NCBI RefSeq assembly: GCF_002276045.1
Contig: NZ_NQMR01000070.1
Span: forward strand, 1 to 45,909
Reading direction: 5' to 3'
DNA from: Pseudoalteromonas sp. NBT06-2
Lineage (GTDB): Bacteria; Pseudomonadota; Gammaproteobacteria; Enterobacterales; Alteromonadaceae
DNA length: 45,909 nucleotides
Shown: positions 17,300 through 29,267 of the stretch, piece after piece
Layout: each line of letters begins with the position of its first letter
How positions within the stretch are numbered: the stretch's first letter is position 1
Notes under the pieces: model-generated
The model's database searches: none
Told to the model about the DNA's origin: nothing
Seen by the model: only the letters and a program-made list of their open reading frames with translations
Position numbers and translations under genes: made by a program

Positions 17300-17455
17300 T
17301 TAGCTTTGCTGAACCTGATGTGTATTGCTATATACTGTTGTAAAAGCTTCAAAACCGATATATGCAGCGACTAATAATAATAACACCATTAATAATCGAT
17401 AAAACCAACGCAAAGCGAGTTTAATTACATTTATCTTTGTGTGTTTCTTTGTCAT
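17300..17455 (-). CDS. Small single-span membrane protein, 51 residues
   Basis: Open frame from ATG at 17455 to TAA at 17300-17302. It has a basic N-terminus (MTKKHTKINVIKLALRWFYR), one strong membrane helix (LLMVLLLLVAAYIGFEAF) and a polar tail ending QVQQS. TAGG lies about eight bases before the ATG. The positive-inside pattern and ribosome site make it a credible small gene. I do not recognise a family. It lies downstream of serS beyond a repeat region, convergent with tusE. Confidence 0.55.
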   Translation of the reverse strand: MTKKHTKINVIKLALRWFYRLLMVLLLLVAAYIGFEAFTTVYSNTHQVQQS

Positions 17456-17615
17456 TGTTAAACCTATCAAAATATTTATCTTTTTTGGTTATCGCCTGTC
17501 ACGATTTTGTAATTAGTTCAGCAGAAAGCTTTATCAAAGGGAGTGTCATTCACTATCAATAACCCCGTCTCCCCCCTTTGAAATTAAATCGCTGAAAACA
17601 CTTAGGAAATTACAT

Positions 17616-17900
17616 TTATACCAATTAAAATAAATATGTGATCAATCTAAAAGGTATTATTCTTTAGCGATAGATAAATTATAGATTCATTTTAGATAAA
17701 TAGGTTTTGTATTCGATAAAATAACAGAATGAAGCGATATATACCCATGATACTTCAAAATACACGATTTCAGCGAGAATTAAACAGGATTTAGGCAAGG
17801 CATTAATTGAAGATAATGGTTGTTTCATTATCAAAATTAATAACGTAGCATAAATCCTGTTTAAATTCGCCGAGACGGAGCTTTATTAATGGAAATGGTA

Positions 17901-17903
<3 letters not shown>
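17616..17903. repeat. AT-rich repeat region containing truncated copy A of the TATACCC MITE family
   Basis: From 17740 the sequence (TATACCCATGATACTTCAAA) matches one end of the elements at 24339-24599 and 43497-43754. It stays alignable through GGCAAGGCATTAATTGAAGA and the AATAACG/GCATAAA core to about 17890, then stops before the second end. It also has an inner inverted repeat, AAACAGGATTTA (17782-17793) / TAAATCCTGTTT (17851-17862). The outer flanks carry TTATACCAATT (17616) and AATGGTATTAT (to about 17903), which may be the ends of a larger element in which copy A is nested. The right end touches the serS stop codon. Confidence 0.6.
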
Positions 17904-19202
<1,299 letters not shown>

Positions 19203-19226
19203 TTAACCTTTTGGGCACTACAAGTG

Positions 19227-19619
19227 CTATTTTTGTACAAACTGTATTACTAATTGCATCCCTAACCAAGTAACAAAGATACAACAGACTAAATTTAATG
19301 TGATATTTAACGCTACCTTTAACCACTCTCCTTGCTGCATAAGCAATAGAGTATCTAATGAAAAGGTAGAAAATGTTGTTAACGCACCTAGAAAACCAAT
19401 ACCAAGAATGGTTTTAGCTGGACTACCAACTAAGAATTCTTTTTCTAATAGGGCAAATAAAATCCCCATTAATAACGACCCCAGAATATTAACCGCCAAA
19501 GTACCAAAAGGGAATCCCCTACCCAATAGTTTTACCATGGTTTCGCTAATAAAAAACCTTAAGCAAGCACCACTGGCTCCACCTAAGGCGACAAAAAGGT
19601 ATAGTTTGAATATATTCAT
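19227..19619 (-). CDS. crcB: Fluoride ion channel CrcB/Fluc
   Basis: 130 residues, four predicted membrane helices. Family motifs present are GGASGACLRFF, FPFGTLAVNILGSLLMG and GFLGALTTFSTFSLDTLLL, the last with the pore Phe and Thr/Ser residues. It exports fluoride as an antiparallel dimer. It sits between rarA (6 bp upstream) and serS, so it is expressed with the operon; I see no fluoride riboswitch in the short gaps. Confidence 0.94.
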   Translation of the reverse strand: MNIFKLYLFVALGGASGACLRFFISETMVKLLGRGFPFGTLAVNILGSLLMGILFALLEKEFLVGSPAKTILGIGFLGALTTFSTFSLDTLLLMQQGEWLKVALNITLNLVCCIFVTWLGMQLVIQFVQK

Positions 19620-19625
19620 ACTATT

Positions 19626-20963
19626 TTATTCATACCTTTTAATTGTACTTTGTTGATCAAGTGCCGTTAAATAATCCAATTTTTCTTTTATTTTCTTTTC
19701 TAAACCACGATCTACAGGGTGGTAGTATTGCGTGTCTTTTAATGCTTCAGGAAAGTAGTTTTCGCCGGCGGCAAAAGCGCCAGATTCATCATGTGCATAG
19801 CGATATTCACTACCATAACCTAAGTCTTTCATTAGATTAGTAGGCGCATTTCTTAAATGATTTGGTACAGGAAAGCTAGGAAGCTCGTTTGCTTGCTGTT
19901 TCGCTTTATTGAAGGCAGTGTAAACAGCATTACTTTTAGCGGCGCTGGCTAAGTATAACGTGGCTTGTGCTATGGCACGTTCGCCTTCGCCTGGGCCAAC
20001 TCTTTGATATATATCCCAAGCATTAAGTGCAACTTGCATCGCGCGAGGGTCTGCATTACCGATATCTTCAGTAGCAATCGCTAATAAACGACGAGCGACA
20101 TAAAGTGCATCACCGCCACCAGCTAATATTCTACAATACCAATAAAGCGCAGCATCTGGCGCAGAGCCGCGCACAGACTTATGAAATGCGGATATTAAAT
20201 CGTAATATTCATCACCACCATTATCATATTTAGCGATATGACTTGGCAAAATTTGCTCTAATACTGATTTATCTATTAATGATACATCGCCTTTTTCTAT
20301 TGCTAAATCTGCTGCTTGCTCTAATAAATTGAGTAATTTTCTGGCATCACCATCTGCTGCTAAACATAATACTTTTTTTGCGTTATCAGGAATATCCAAA
20401 GATTGTTTAGCTAAGCCTTTATCACTTGAAAGGGCTTGCTCTAATACTTCACTTAAATCTTGCTCTGTAAGAGATTTAAGAACATAAACCCGAGCACGAG
20501 ACAGTATCGCGTTATTTAATGCAAACGAAGGATTTTCAGTGGTTGCACCAACAAAAATAAAGGTACCATCTTCAATATGAGGTAAAAAAGCATCTTGCTG
20601 TGATTTATTAAATCTGTGGACTTCATCAACAAACAGTAAAGTACGTTGGCCATTAGATGCTAAATGGTTTTTAGCGTCTTGTACTGATTGTCTTATTTCT
20701 TTTACACCTGCAGAGACAGCTGAAATACGAATTAAATTTGCATTGGCATGGTGGGCAATAATTTCCGCTAGTGTGGTTTTACCAACACCAGGTGGACCCC
20801 AAAGTATTAAAGAGTGACAACGCCCTTCAATAATTGCCCTATAAAGCGGTTTATCAGGCGATAATAAATGACTTTGACCATAATAATCGTCTAAAGTTTC
20901 GGGGCGCATTCTTGCAGCCAGTGGTCGTACATCAGGGGCAAAGTCAAAATTAAAGTTTGTCAC
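19626..20963 (-). CDS. rarA: Replication-associated recombination ATPase RarA (MgsA)
   Basis: 445-residue AAA+ clamp-loader-like protein. Walker A is [15 protein letters not shown], Walker B is [20 protein letters not shown], and sensor 1 is [20 protein letters not shown]. The N-terminal [20 protein letters not shown] and C-terminal tetramerisation domain ([20 protein letters not shown]) are typical. It acts at stalled replication forks with SSB and RecA. It follows lolA by 6 bp, as in E. coli. Confidence 0.97.
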   Translation of the reverse strand: MTNFNFDFAPDVRPLAARMRPETLDDYYGQSHLLSPDKPLYRAIIEGRCHSLILWGPPGVGKTTLAEIIAHHANANLIRISAVSAGVKEIRQSVQDAKNHLASNGQRTLLFVDEVHRFNKSQQDAFLPHIEDGTFIFVGATTENPSFALNNAILSRARVYVLKSLTEQDLSEVLEQALSSDKGLAKQSLDIPDNAKKVLCLAADGDARKLLNLLEQAADLAIEKGDVSLIDKSVLEQILPSHIAKYDNGGDEYYDLISAFHKSVRGSAPDAALYWYCRILAGGGDALYVARRLLAIATEDIGNADPRAMQVALNAWDIYQRVGPGEGERAIAQATLYLASAAKSNAVYTAFNKAKQQANELPSFPVPNHLRNAPTNLMKDLGYGSEYRYAHDESGAFAAGENYFPEALKDTQYYHPVDRGLEKKIKEKLDYLTALDQQSTIKRYE

Positions 20964-20969
20964 TTGTTG

Positions 20970-21578
20970 TTAGTTACCTGTTTGATCGTCTATTTCAACA
21001 CCCGCTGGGATCTCAAATTTAAAAATATCAGCTTTTAATTCTGGGTTCACATTTGCTTTTGAAAAATTAAAATATGACGTTTGACCTGATATATCTTTGA
21101 TTTCTAATCCTTGTAAACCTTTATTTTTACCTTCAAAACGGATCACTAGCGCACTAACTTGAGCATTTTCTAAAGACTTAGGACTGACTGTATAAGCACC
21201 TTTTTCCATTTTAACTGTGTATTGTTGCCATAATTTTTCGTCATTACTTGTTAGTAATATAAAAGGCGTACTTTGAATTAATTTTTCTGAATTAAAAATA
21301 GAAACTTGATCAGCAAAACTATCGAAATAATAGGTTTTATCACCATTTGATATTAATAATGTGTCGTCTTGTTGCCAGCTTATTTTATTTGGTTGTTGTA
21401 ATGCAATTTCACCCATACCTTGTTGTAATACTTCACCTTGATCATCTTTTACGATTTGTTCGAAGTTCGCAGTAAAGCTACTTAATAAATTTAATTGGCC
21501 TCGTAATTGTTCTAGATCGCCCGCTGCAGTAGTAAAACTCATAGTGAACATTAAACTTAATATGCTTTTCTTAATCAT
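20970..21578 (-). CDS. lolA: Outer-membrane lipoprotein carrier protein LolA
   Basis: 202-residue periplasmic chaperone with a signal peptide (about 1-19). SFTANFEQIVKDDQGEVLQQ and GEIALQQPNKISWQ are characteristic of LolA, which takes lipoproteins from LolCDE and hands them to LolB. QSTPFILLTS matches the central loop. It sits between ftsK and rarA in the conserved order. The start is ATG at 21578. Confidence 0.94.
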   Translation of the reverse strand: MIKKSILSLMFTMSFTTAAGDLEQLRGQLNLLSSFTANFEQIVKDDQGEVLQQGMGEIALQQPNKISWQQDDTLLISNGDKTYYFDSFADQVSIFNSEKLIQSTPFILLTSNDEKLWQQYTVKMEKGAYTVSPKSLENAQVSALVIRFEGKNKGLQGLEIKDISGQTSYFNFSKANVNPELKADIFKFEIPAGVEIDDQTGN

Positions 21579-21670
21579 TTTTGTATTACCTAAATTATTA
21601 TATATTACTTATTATACCTAAACAAAAATGAACCTGAGTTTAACAAAGGCTCATTGATAGTGAAAATTGC

Positions 21671-24310
21671 CTAATTAGAATTAGCGTTTGGTACTAATAA
21701 TTCACGGGCACCATTATGTCCTGGAGCACTAACAAGACCTGAGGACTCCATTTGTTCAACTAAACGTGCCGCTCTATTATAACCCACTCTCAATTTACGC
21801 TGTACGCTTGAAATTGATACTCTACCACCTTCAATTACAAAGTTTACCGCTTCATCATATAATGGGTCTTGCTCTGTATCATCTCCTTCAGGTGCTTCGC
21901 CTGGTAACAAGATTTCTTCTGTTGCATCACCATTGAGAATTTCTTCAACATAGTTTGGTTTACCACGTTTTTTCCAATCATCAACAACCGCATGTACTTC
22001 ATGATCGTCAATAAACGCACCGTGAACACGTACTGGTACGCTTGTACCTGGTGGTAGGTATAACATATCACCCATACCAAGTAAGTTTTCAGCACCTTGT
22101 TGATCTAATATGGTACGTGAATCTATTTTAGATGACACTTGGAACGCCATACGTGTTGGTATATTTGCTTTTATCAAACCAGTAATAACATCTACTGATG
22201 GTCTTTGTGTTGCCAATACTAAATGAATGCCTGCGGCACGGGCTTTTTGTGCAATACGCGCTATTAATTCTTCAACTTTTTTACCCACAATCATCATCAT
22301 GTCGGCAAACTCATCTATTACGACTACAATATTTGGTAACTTATCTAAATCTTCAGCCTCACTCGCCATGCCATCAGTGTCTTTAAATAATGGATCTTTG
22401 ATAGGCATGCCCTGCTCTTTTGCTGCCAATACTTTCTGGTTATAACCATTTAAGTTACGAACACCTAATGCTGACATAAGCTTATAGCGACGTTCCATTT
22501 CGCCTACACACCAACGCAGCGCATTTGATGCTTCTTTCATATCAGTTACAACTTCACACAATAGATGCGGAATACCTTCATAAACAGAAAGCTCTAACAT
22601 TTTTGGATCTATCATAATTAATCGAACATCTTCAGGTCCTGATTTATAAAGTAAGCTGATAATCATCACATTTACACCGACTGATTTACCTGAACCTGTC
22701 GTACCCGCAACTAATAAATGCGGCATTTTACCAAGATCAACTACAACAGGTTCACCCCCAATATCTTTTCCTAATACCATCGCTAACGGTGATGCACTTT
22801 GTCTAAATTTATCAGCATCTATCACTTCTGATAATCGAACTATTTCACGGTGTTTATTTGGCAACTCTAAGCCAACATAAGTTTTACCTGGTATGACTTC
22901 TACAACACGTACACTAACAGCAGATAAGGCTCGTGCTAAATCTTTTGCTAAACCTGTTATTTTAGCAACTTTAATACCAGGTGCTAAATCAAGTTCAAAA
23001 CGTGTTACAACTGGACCGGGATATACACCTACTACTGCGGCTTGAATACCAAAATCTAATAACTTAACTTCCACTAAACGCGACACAGCTTCAAGTTCAT
23101 CTTGAGATATTGGGTTTTTTGCTTTATCTGGACGATCTAATAACTCTAATGTCGGCAATGGTGGCATATTAGATTTATCCATTGTTTTTTCTGCTAGCAA
23201 TTCTTCAAATTTTTCTTTTGCCGTTTGAGGATGTAAATGTTGAGGTATAACAGGCTTAACAATGTTTTGTGAAGCTGTTGGCTTTTCTACTTCATTTACT
23301 ACAGATCCTACTTGAGTATACGAGTTTTTATCTAAAGAATTTAATGCGCTAACAGTATCAATGGGCTCTTCTTCAATAGCACTAAAGCTCATATCTTGAT
23401 CTAAAATACTGTTGATTTCATCAAATTCAGAGCCAATTGGTTCAAAATCATCTTCAATATGCTCCCCTACTATTGGCTCAAAATCATTTATTGCTTCAAT
23501 TGAAGATGCAACTTTTTTGTCATCGTCTAATACAGACTGCTCGATTTCAACCTGTGATACTTCTTGCTTTGTTGTTTCATTCTGTGACGATAATAAAGGA
23601 TCTTCTATTAAAATATCAGGGACCGTATTCACTGATGTTGTTTTGACTATTTTTGATTTTAGTTTACTTTCTCTACTATCCACCCATTTCTGAGGTAACT
23701 TATGTAGAAAAGAAGCAAGTTTAACGGCATATTCTCCTAAAACATCGACAAATTGAATCCAAGAAATCCCCGTTAATAAGGTGAGACCTGTAAAAAAGAA
23801 ACATAATAAAAATAAAGATGTCCCAGTGAAACTAAATGCAGGCAGCATTGCATTTGCAATCACATCCCCAACAAGTCCACCTGACAAAAAATGAGCGCCG
23901 CCAGATGAAGAATAAATCCCACTCGACGAAGAATAAAATAAATTGTCAAAATTGATACTACTAATTGCCGCTGCTGTCGTAATAAATAAAACTAAACCAA
24001 CAACACGTAAACCTAATGTAAAGTAATCAAGGTGAAGTATTTTATGCGGCTTCTTAAATAAGATATACCCAAAAGCTTGGATTGCAACAGGTATAACAAA
24101 AGCAAGCCAACCAAGCCAAGATAATAAAGCGTCAGCTATCCATGCGCCTGTTGATCCGGTTACATTTTTTACTCGGGGAAATTCGCCAGTTTGTGACCAT
24201 GAAGGATCTGATGGATCAAAACTAACCAAGGCGCATAAGATAAAAATTGCAGAAAATGTACTTACTATTAAACCAGTTTCAAGTAAGCGTTGTACACCAT
24301 TTAGGCGCAT
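21671..24310 (-). CDS. ftsK: DNA translocase FtsK
   Basis: 879 residues. The N-terminal domain has four membrane helices (to about residue 190), followed by an acidic linker (about 200-380) shorter than that of E. coli. The alpha-beta motor domain has Walker [15 protein letters not shown], Walker [13 protein letters not shown] and [20 protein letters not shown], and a gamma winged helix lies at the end ([20 protein letters not shown]) for KOPS recognition. It coordinates chromosome dimer resolution at the septum by activating XerCD. It is first of the lolA-rarA-crcB-serS series. Confidence 0.97.
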   Translation of the reverse strand: MRLNGVQRLLETGLIVSTFSAIFILCALVSFDPSDPSWSQTGEFPRVKNVTGSTGAWIADALLSWLGWLAFVIPVAIQAFGYILFKKPHKILHLDYFTLGLRVVGLVLFITTAAAISSINFDNLFYSSSSGIYSSSGGAHFLSGGLVGDVIANAMLPAFSFTGTSLFLLCFFFTGLTLLTGISWIQFVDVLGEYAVKLASFLHKLPQKWVDSRESKLKSKIVKTTSVNTVPDILIEDPLLSSQNETTKQEVSQVEIEQSVLDDDKKVASSIEAINDFEPIVGEHIEDDFEPIGSEFDEINSILDQDMSFSAIEEEPIDTVSALNSLDKNSYTQVGSVVNEVEKPTASQNIVKPVIPQHLHPQTAKEKFEELLAEKTMDKSNMPPLPTLELLDRPDKAKNPISQDELEAVSRLVEVKLLDFGIQAAVVGVYPGPVVTRFELDLAPGIKVAKITGLAKDLARALSAVSVRVVEVIPGKTYVGLELPNKHREIVRLSEVIDADKFRQSASPLAMVLGKDIGGEPVVVDLGKMPHLLVAGTTGSGKSVGVNVMIISLLYKSGPEDVRLIMIDPKMLELSVYEGIPHLLCEVVTDMKEASNALRWCVGEMERRYKLMSALGVRNLNGYNQKVLAAKEQGMPIKDPLFKDTDGMASEAEDLDKLPNIVVVIDEFADMMMIVGKKVEELIARIAQKARAAGIHLVLATQRPSVDVITGLIKANIPTRMAFQVSSKIDSRTILDQQGAENLLGMGDMLYLPPGTSVPVRVHGAFIDDHEVHAVVDDWKKRGKPNYVEEILNGDATEEILLPGEAPEGDDTEQDPLYDEAVNFVIEGGRVSISSVQRKLRVGYNRAARLVEQMESSGLVSAPGHNGARELLVPNANSN

Positions 24311-24338
24311 ATTAAAAAATCCTTTGCTTATTATTATT

Positions 24339-24599
24339 TATACCCAAGCCACTTCATGATTCGAGTTCCAAGCCTGCTGAGCAATTCATGATCTAGGCGT
24401 ATCTTTGTATTAATAGGTTATTCCCTTGAAAGAAGTATAGAACAACGAACATAATTTACTCATAAGTCCCCACAGGGTTGGTTTAGAAACGCTTTATGCT
24501 GTGTTCTTGATTTTGATAAGGGAGAAATTATTCTCTACAATCACTGCCTAGACTAAAGCGCTTCTAACTCCAACTGAATCCTGAAGTCATTTGGGTATA
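24339..24599. repeat. Copy C of the ~260 bp TATACCC MITE-like family
   Basis: 261 bp bounded by imperfect inverted ends: TATACCCAAGCCACTTCATG at the left, and TATACCCAAATGACTTCAGG as the reverse complement of the right end. The interior (minus strand: CCCTTATCAAAATCAAGAAC, then ACTTATGAGTAAATTATGTT and CGTTGTTCTAT) aligns with copy B at 43497-43754. It has no coding capacity. It fills the gap between ftsK and lrp. No clear target duplication is visible in the AT-rich flanks. Confidence 0.75.
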
Positions 24600-24624
24600 T
24601 ATTATCAATACATATTGAACTTTA

Positions 24625-25116
24625 TCAGGAATTTACTTTTAGTGGTAACATTTCATCACTTTTGACCTCTTCCATGACAACATATGTACGACTTTCACTC
24701 ACTGATGGTAATTTTAGTAACACATCACCAAGTACTAACCTATACGCAGACATATCTGCTACGCGTGTTTTTAATAAAAAATCAAAATTACCTGATACCA
24801 AATGACATTCTAATATTTCATCGTGAAGTTTTACGGCTTGGCTGAAGTCTTCAAAAACATCAGGAGAGGTTTTTGTTAAAGTAATTTCTACATATACTAA
24901 TAAAGCAGCGCCTACCTTTGCAGGATCAATAACAGCTCTATAACCCATTATAAAACCATCTTTTTCTAATTTTTTAACTCTCTCAAGGCAAGGTGTGGCA
25001 CTTAAACCTATCCTTCTAGCGAGCTCTACATTAGAAACTCGTCCATCTTTTTGTAATTCGACTAAGATCTTATGATCGATTCGATCTAAGGTATAAGGCG
25101 CTTTGTTTTTAACCAT
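24625..25116 (-). CDS. lrp: Leucine-responsive regulatory protein Lrp
   Basis: 163 residues, nearly the length of E. coli Lrp. N-terminal helix-turn-helix: LDRIDHKILVELQKDGRVSN and VELARRIGLSATPCLERVKK. The C-terminal RAM/AsnC domain has ECHLVSGNFDFLLKTRVADM and RTYVVMEEVK. I use ATG at 25116, with GAG about nine bases upstream, rather than GTG at 25125, which would add three residues. It is divergent from ald, which Lrp-type regulators commonly activate in response to alanine or leucine. Confidence 0.95.
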   Translation of the reverse strand: MVKNKAPYTLDRIDHKILVELQKDGRVSNVELARRIGLSATPCLERVKKLEKDGFIMGYRAVIDPAKVGAALLVYVEITLTKTSPDVFEDFSQAVKLHDEILECHLVSGNFDFLLKTRVADMSAYRLVLGDVLLKLPSVSESRTYVVMEEVKSDEMLPLKVNS

Positions 25117-25244
25117 ATAAAACACTCTAAAATTTTAAAAAAAAGTTTAATAAACTTAATTATATACAAAATTAAGTGATTAAAACTACAAATTTACACA
25201 TACAATAGAATAAAACATAACCTCGTTCAAAAAGGCTAATTATT

Positions 25245-26363
25245 ATGATTATCGGTGTCCCTAAAGAAATTAAAAACCATGAGTATCGTGTAGGTATGGT
25301 ACCAGGTAGTGTTCGTGAACTTATTAACCACGGCCACCAAGTATTTGTAGAAACTAATGCTGGTATGGGTATCGGTTTTACTGATACTGATTATACAACT
25401 GCTGGTGCAGAGATTTTAAATACTGCAGCTGACGTTTTTGCACAAGCTGACATGATCGTTAAAGTAAAAGAACCACAAGCTATTGAACGCGCGATGTTAC
25501 GTGAAGATCAAATATTATTTACTTACCTTCACCTTGCACCTGATCTACCACAAACTGAAGACCTAGTTAAAAGTAAAGCAATCTGTATCGCTTACGAAAC
25601 AGTAATCGATGGCCGCGGTGGTTTACCACTTCTAGCGCCTATGTCTGAAGTTGCTGGCCGTATGTCCATTCAAGCTGGCGCACAAGCACTTGAAAAATCC
25701 AATGCAGGTCGTGGCATGTTATTAGGTGGCGTACCGGGTGTTGAGCCAGCTAAAGTGGTAATTATTGGCGGTGGTATGGTTGGTAATAATGCAGCTCAGA
25801 TGGCAATTGGTATGGGTGCTGAAGTTGTAATTTTAGATCGCAACATTGATGTTTTACGTCGTTTAGACGCACAGTTTGGCAACAAAGTTAAAGCGATTTA
25901 CTCAACTGCAGATGCATTGGAAAAACATGTTTTAGAAGCAGATTTAGTCATTGGTGGTGTTTTAATTCCAGGTGCATCAGCTCCTAAATTAGTAACAGCT
26001 GATCATATTAAGCGTATGAAACCTGGTTCTGCAATCGTTGATGTTGCAATCGATCAAGGTGGTTGTATTGAAACTTCTAAAGCAACAACTCACGCTGATC
26101 CAACTTACATTGTTGACGAAGTTGTACATTACTGTGTTGCTAATATGCCAGGTGCTGTACCCCTTACTTCAACTTTTGCACTTAACAATGCAACATTACC
26201 TTATATCATTAACCTTGCTAATAAAGGTTACAGAAAAGCATTATTAGATGATGTTAATTTCCTTGAAGGCTTAAACGTATATAAAGGTAAGGTCACTTAT
26301 AAAGAAGTTGCTGAAGGCTTCAACATGCAATATGTTGCTCCTGTTGATGCATTAAACGCATAA
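25245..26363 (+). CDS. ald: Alanine dehydrogenase
   Basis: 372 residues. NAD-dependent interconversion of L-alanine with pyruvate and ammonia. MIIGVPKEIKNHEYRVGMVP carries the substrate-binding Arg; LFTYLHLAPD supplies the catalytic His region; the Rossmann motif is VVIIGGGMVGNNAAQMAIGM. VDEVVHYCVANMPGAVPLTS is typical. AAGG precedes the ATG. It is divergent from lrp with a 128-bp AT-rich gap suitable for Lrp binding, though no exact Lrp sites can be named. Confidence 0.97.
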   Translation: MIIGVPKEIKNHEYRVGMVPGSVRELINHGHQVFVETNAGMGIGFTDTDYTTAGAEILNTAADVFAQADMIVKVKEPQAIERAMLREDQILFTYLHLAPDLPQTEDLVKSKAICIAYETVIDGRGGLPLLAPMSEVAGRMSIQAGAQALEKSNAGRGMLLGGVPGVEPAKVVIIGGGMVGNNAAQMAIGMGAEVVILDRNIDVLRRLDAQFGNKVKAIYSTADALEKHVLEADLVIGGVLIPGASAPKLVTADHIKRMKPGSAIVDVAIDQGGCIETSKATTHADPTYIVDEVVHYCVANMPGAVPLTSTFALNNATLPYIINLANKGYRKALLDDVNFLEGLNVYKGKVTYKEVAEGFNMQYVAPVDALNA

Positions 26364-26385
26364 TGATATAACCGCAGTTAGTAGT

Positions 26386-26413
26386 AAAAAAGCAGCCAAT
26401 TAGCTGCTTTTTT
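26386..26413 (+). terminator. Intrinsic terminator after ald
   Basis: AAAAAGCAGC pairs with GCTGCTTTTTT around a short loop (CAATTA). The symmetric A and T tracts make it usable from both sides, so it may also serve the leftward pssA gene ending at 26465. Confidence 0.92.
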
Positions 26414-26464
26414 ATTTCTTATAAAAATCATAGCTAGAAATATGCCATAATCTAGAATATCTTA

Positions 26465-27796
26465 TTAAATAAACCGTTTAAGAATAATATCACCCTTCAC
26501 TCTTTTAATTTTACCTAAAATCTTTTGTACTGGCGCAGGATAATCAGACATAGTCTCAAGTTCATCATAGTTATTTATTTGTATACAGTGTTTTAATATT
26601 TGTACTTTTTCAGCTTCAATTCTTTGCTCTAAGGTTTTATTAGGATCATCTAATAAGATACCGTTTTCGATATCTAAACTCCAAGCTCTTGGATTTAAGT
26701 TATGACCTGACAATAAATGACGCTTACTATCTGAACATACACCTTTTAAATGAAACGAATTATCATTATCTTTCCAAATATATACTTTTAATAAACCTTG
26801 CTCTAAGTATTTATTGTGGCTTTTTAAGAATTTTTGTAAAATTGTTTCATAAAGATAAGGCAAACCACCTATGGTATTAAAAGGTTTTTCAGGTGAGATA
26901 TAGAAATCGTTTGCTGTTTTATCACCAACCACAATCGTTACTTTTTTGCCATGTTTTAATAGCTTCCTTAATGAACGCATTAAAGGTGCTGGAAAATTAA
27001 AATAAGGGGTATATAACACAAGTTCTTCTTTAGTTTGATCAAACAGGTTTTTAATCAATTTGTTAAGGTCATTACCTCTTCGACCAAAGCCTAGAAACAT
27101 TCTTGCACTTAGCTGGTTTTTATTACTGGCTCTAGGTTCTTTATATTTAGTTTTTTTCAAAGTACGCATAAGCTGTTTATGCGCTAATTTAATTTCACTA
27201 TAATCTGCTATTGGGCGACTATCAATTCTAGGGGTTGCAGCAGAAACAAGCATTATTTCATTCATAAACGATTCTATGCTGTCACAAATACCTTTTTGAT
27301 TTAAGACAAAATAACGGTCTAATCTATAGCGATCATGTTGTTGTACATAAACGTCGTTAATACTTGCACCGGTATAAAGTAAAATATCGTCAAATACCAA
27401 ACCTTTTAAATGTAAAACACCAAAAATCTCTCTTGCTTTAATTGGCACACCAAAGACTTTTACATTTGAGTTGTATTTTTCATTATATTCGCAATAAAGC
27501 TTCGCATTACCTTCACTTTTACTTTCGCCAATACGACCACGACGTGCTCTGTGATAATCAACCAAAATAGTTATTTTAAGATTAGGTTTGGTTAATGAAG
27601 CTTGATGTAATGCAGCTAAAATTTCACGTCCAGCGTCATCATCTTCAAGGTAAAGTGCTGTAATGATGATTCTTTGTTCTGCTTTAGCGATTTGCTCTAA
27701 TACTTGAGACTTATAATCTGCCGCATTAGATAATATATTGACCGCATCATCTTGAAGTCCAAAAGCAGCTGTTTTTTTCCAAAAATCCGTACGCAC
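26465..27796 (-). CDS. pssA: CDP-diacylglycerol-serine O-phosphatidyltransferase (PssA, PLD type)
   Basis: 443 residues, close to E. coli PssA (451). It makes phosphatidylserine, the precursor of phosphatidylethanolamine, at the membrane surface. There are two HKD-type motifs: VLHLKGLVFDDILLYTGAS and FHLKGVCSDSKRHLLSGHNL. ITALYLEDDDAGREIL and LDYHRARRGRIG-like segments near the N-terminus also match. The start is GTG at 27796 with AGGG about nine bases upstream. No signal peptide, as expected. It is a single gene, not part of an operon. 27797-28016 has no gene I can support. Confidence 0.94.
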   Translation of the reverse strand: MRTDFWKKTAAFGLQDDAVNILSNAADYKSQVLEQIAKAEQRIIITALYLEDDDAGREILAALHQASLTKPNLKITILVDYHRARRGRIGESKSEGNAKLYCEYNEKYNSNVKVFGVPIKAREIFGVLHLKGLVFDDILLYTGASINDVYVQQHDRYRLDRYFVLNQKGICDSIESFMNEIMLVSAATPRIDSRPIADYSEIKLAHKQLMRTLKKTKYKEPRASNKNQLSARMFLGFGRRGNDLNKLIKNLFDQTKEELVLYTPYFNFPAPLMRSLRKLLKHGKKVTIVVGDKTANDFYISPEKPFNTIGGLPYLYETILQKFLKSHNKYLEQGLLKVYIWKDNDNSFHLKGVCSDSKRHLLSGHNLNPRAWSLDIENGILLDDPNKTLEQRIEAEKVQILKHCIQINNYDELETMSDYPAPVQKILGKIKRVKGDIILKRFI

Positions 27797-28016
27797 TAAC
27801 TGTACCCTTTTATCAGGATTACTATATTTATGCTAAGAACATATCAAAAAATAACACTGAGGTCATGGATTTAAATCAAACAACCATGACAAATGCGTGA
27901 TTTTAACGCCGTTTGTGCATTATACAAACAATATTGCATATTAAGTTTTTTAGTTAACTTGAGAATACAGGACATTCACCCCATAAAATGCCCATTATTT
28001 GTATTCAAAATGACTA

Positions 28017-28604
28017 TTAAAGTCTTACACCTTCAATATGTAATGCCATTTCAACATGGGTAGATGCTGGACCTAAATTATAGTCAATACCATAATCAGT
28101 TAGTTTTAAGCTCGTATAGCCCGAAAAGCCCACACGATAACCACCCCAAGGATCTTTACCTTCACCTATTTTACTTATTGGAAATGATATTGTTTTTGTA
28201 ACACCTTTTAAGGTAAAGTCACCTGTTATTATCGCGTTTGTATCATCTGAAAATTTGATATCTTTACTAACAAAATTAGCTTTTGGGAATTTATTAACAT
28301 TTAAAAAATCATTACCTTTTAAATGTTTATCACGTTCTGCATGATTTGAATCTAAACTTTTAGTATCTATCTCAATATTTATTTTTGCTTGATTCGGTTT
28401 TTTTGCATCATAAAAAAAGTTACCATCAAAAGTATTAAACTCACCAAGTAACCAACTGTAACCCAAGTGTTTTATTTTAAATTGAACAAAAGCATGTGCA
28501 CCTTCAACATCCACTTTATATTCTGCTGCTTGAGTAGAAATTGATGTTGAACCTAAAACCAAGCTCGTTGCTAATATTGTTGCTGATATAATTATATTTT
28601 TCAT
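28017..28604 (-). CDS. yceI: YceI family periplasmic lipid-binding protein
   Basis: 195 residues with a signal peptide (about 1-27, cleavage near TQAAEY). YKVDVEGAHAFVQFKIKHLG, the FDGNFFYD strand, KHLKGNDFLNVNKFPKANF and GDFTLKGVTKTISFPI define the YceI lipocalin-like barrel, which binds polyisoprenoid lipids. It lies 44 bp downstream of the cytochrome b561 gene in the same direction, the usual yceJ-yceI pairing. The exact role is unknown in the family; links to isoprenoid quinone handling are speculative. Confidence 0.93.
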   Translation of the reverse strand: MKNIIISATILATSLVLGSTSISTQAAEYKVDVEGAHAFVQFKIKHLGYSWLLGEFNTFDGNFFYDAKKPNQAKINIEIDTKSLDSNHAERDKHLKGNDFLNVNKFPKANFVSKDIKFSDDTNAIITGDFTLKGVTKTISFPISKIGEGKDPWGGYRVGFSGYTSLKLTDYGIDYNLGPASTHVEMALHIEGVRL

Positions 28605-28648
28605 TTTGTTCCTTAATAATTTTTTTTATGAATTAGTTGGTTGCTGAC

Positions 28649-29197
28649 TTAAAATACTTTTAACATACGTTTTAAAGTATCGTTTTTATTTATAAAGTGA
28701 TGTTTAATTGCTGCTAAGCCATGTGCTGAAGCTAAAATGACTAAACTCCACGCTGAAATATTGTGTATGCTACCTGCTATATCTTCTTGATTCTCTATCG
28801 CTATTGAAAAAGCGGGTATTGAAATAACACCAAATACACTTATATCTCTGCCGTCAGCAGTGGATATTAAATAGCCGCTCAACATTAACATTGTCATCAA
28901 TAAGTACAAAGCTATGTGTGCATAGTCCGCTGACTTAGTTTCAAATTTACTTGCATTAATAACCGCTGATTTAGGTTTAATATTAAATACTGTCCAACAT
29001 ATTCTAGTTAATAATAATGCCACCAGCACCATACCGATACTTTTATGTAAATCTAAAGAGCCTTTATACCAAGCATCGTAATAACTTAACTCAACCATAT
29101 ATAAACCCAAGCCAAACAAACAAAAGATTATCAGAGCCATAACCCAATGTATTATGATTGAAATATAGCCATATGATGTACTCGTATTCTTAAACAT
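28649..29197 (-). CDS. Cytochrome b561 family protein (YceJ-like)
   Basis: 182 residues, four membrane helices, with His residues placed for two b-type haems (IIHWVMALIIFCLFGLGLYM, LDLHKSIGMVLVALLLTRI, ADYAHIALYLLMTMLMLSGY, LASAHGLAAIKHHFI). Members oxidise ubiquinol or handle superoxide at the inner membrane. First gene of the yceJ-yceI pair, divergent from a LysR gene and downstream of a perfect palindrome that probably controls it. Confidence 0.92.
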   Translation of the reverse strand: MFKNTSTSYGYISIIIHWVMALIIFCLFGLGLYMVELSYYDAWYKGSLDLHKSIGMVLVALLLTRICWTVFNIKPKSAVINASKFETKSADYAHIALYLLMTMLMLSGYLISTADGRDISVFGVISIPAFSIAIENQEDIAGSIHNISAWSLVILASAHGLAAIKHHFINKNDTLKRMLKVF

Positions 29198-29267
29198 TTT
29201 TCATTCCCCTTTGCGTTAAGTCAATATTAGATGAATTTTAACTATTAAAAAACATCAATAAATGCGA

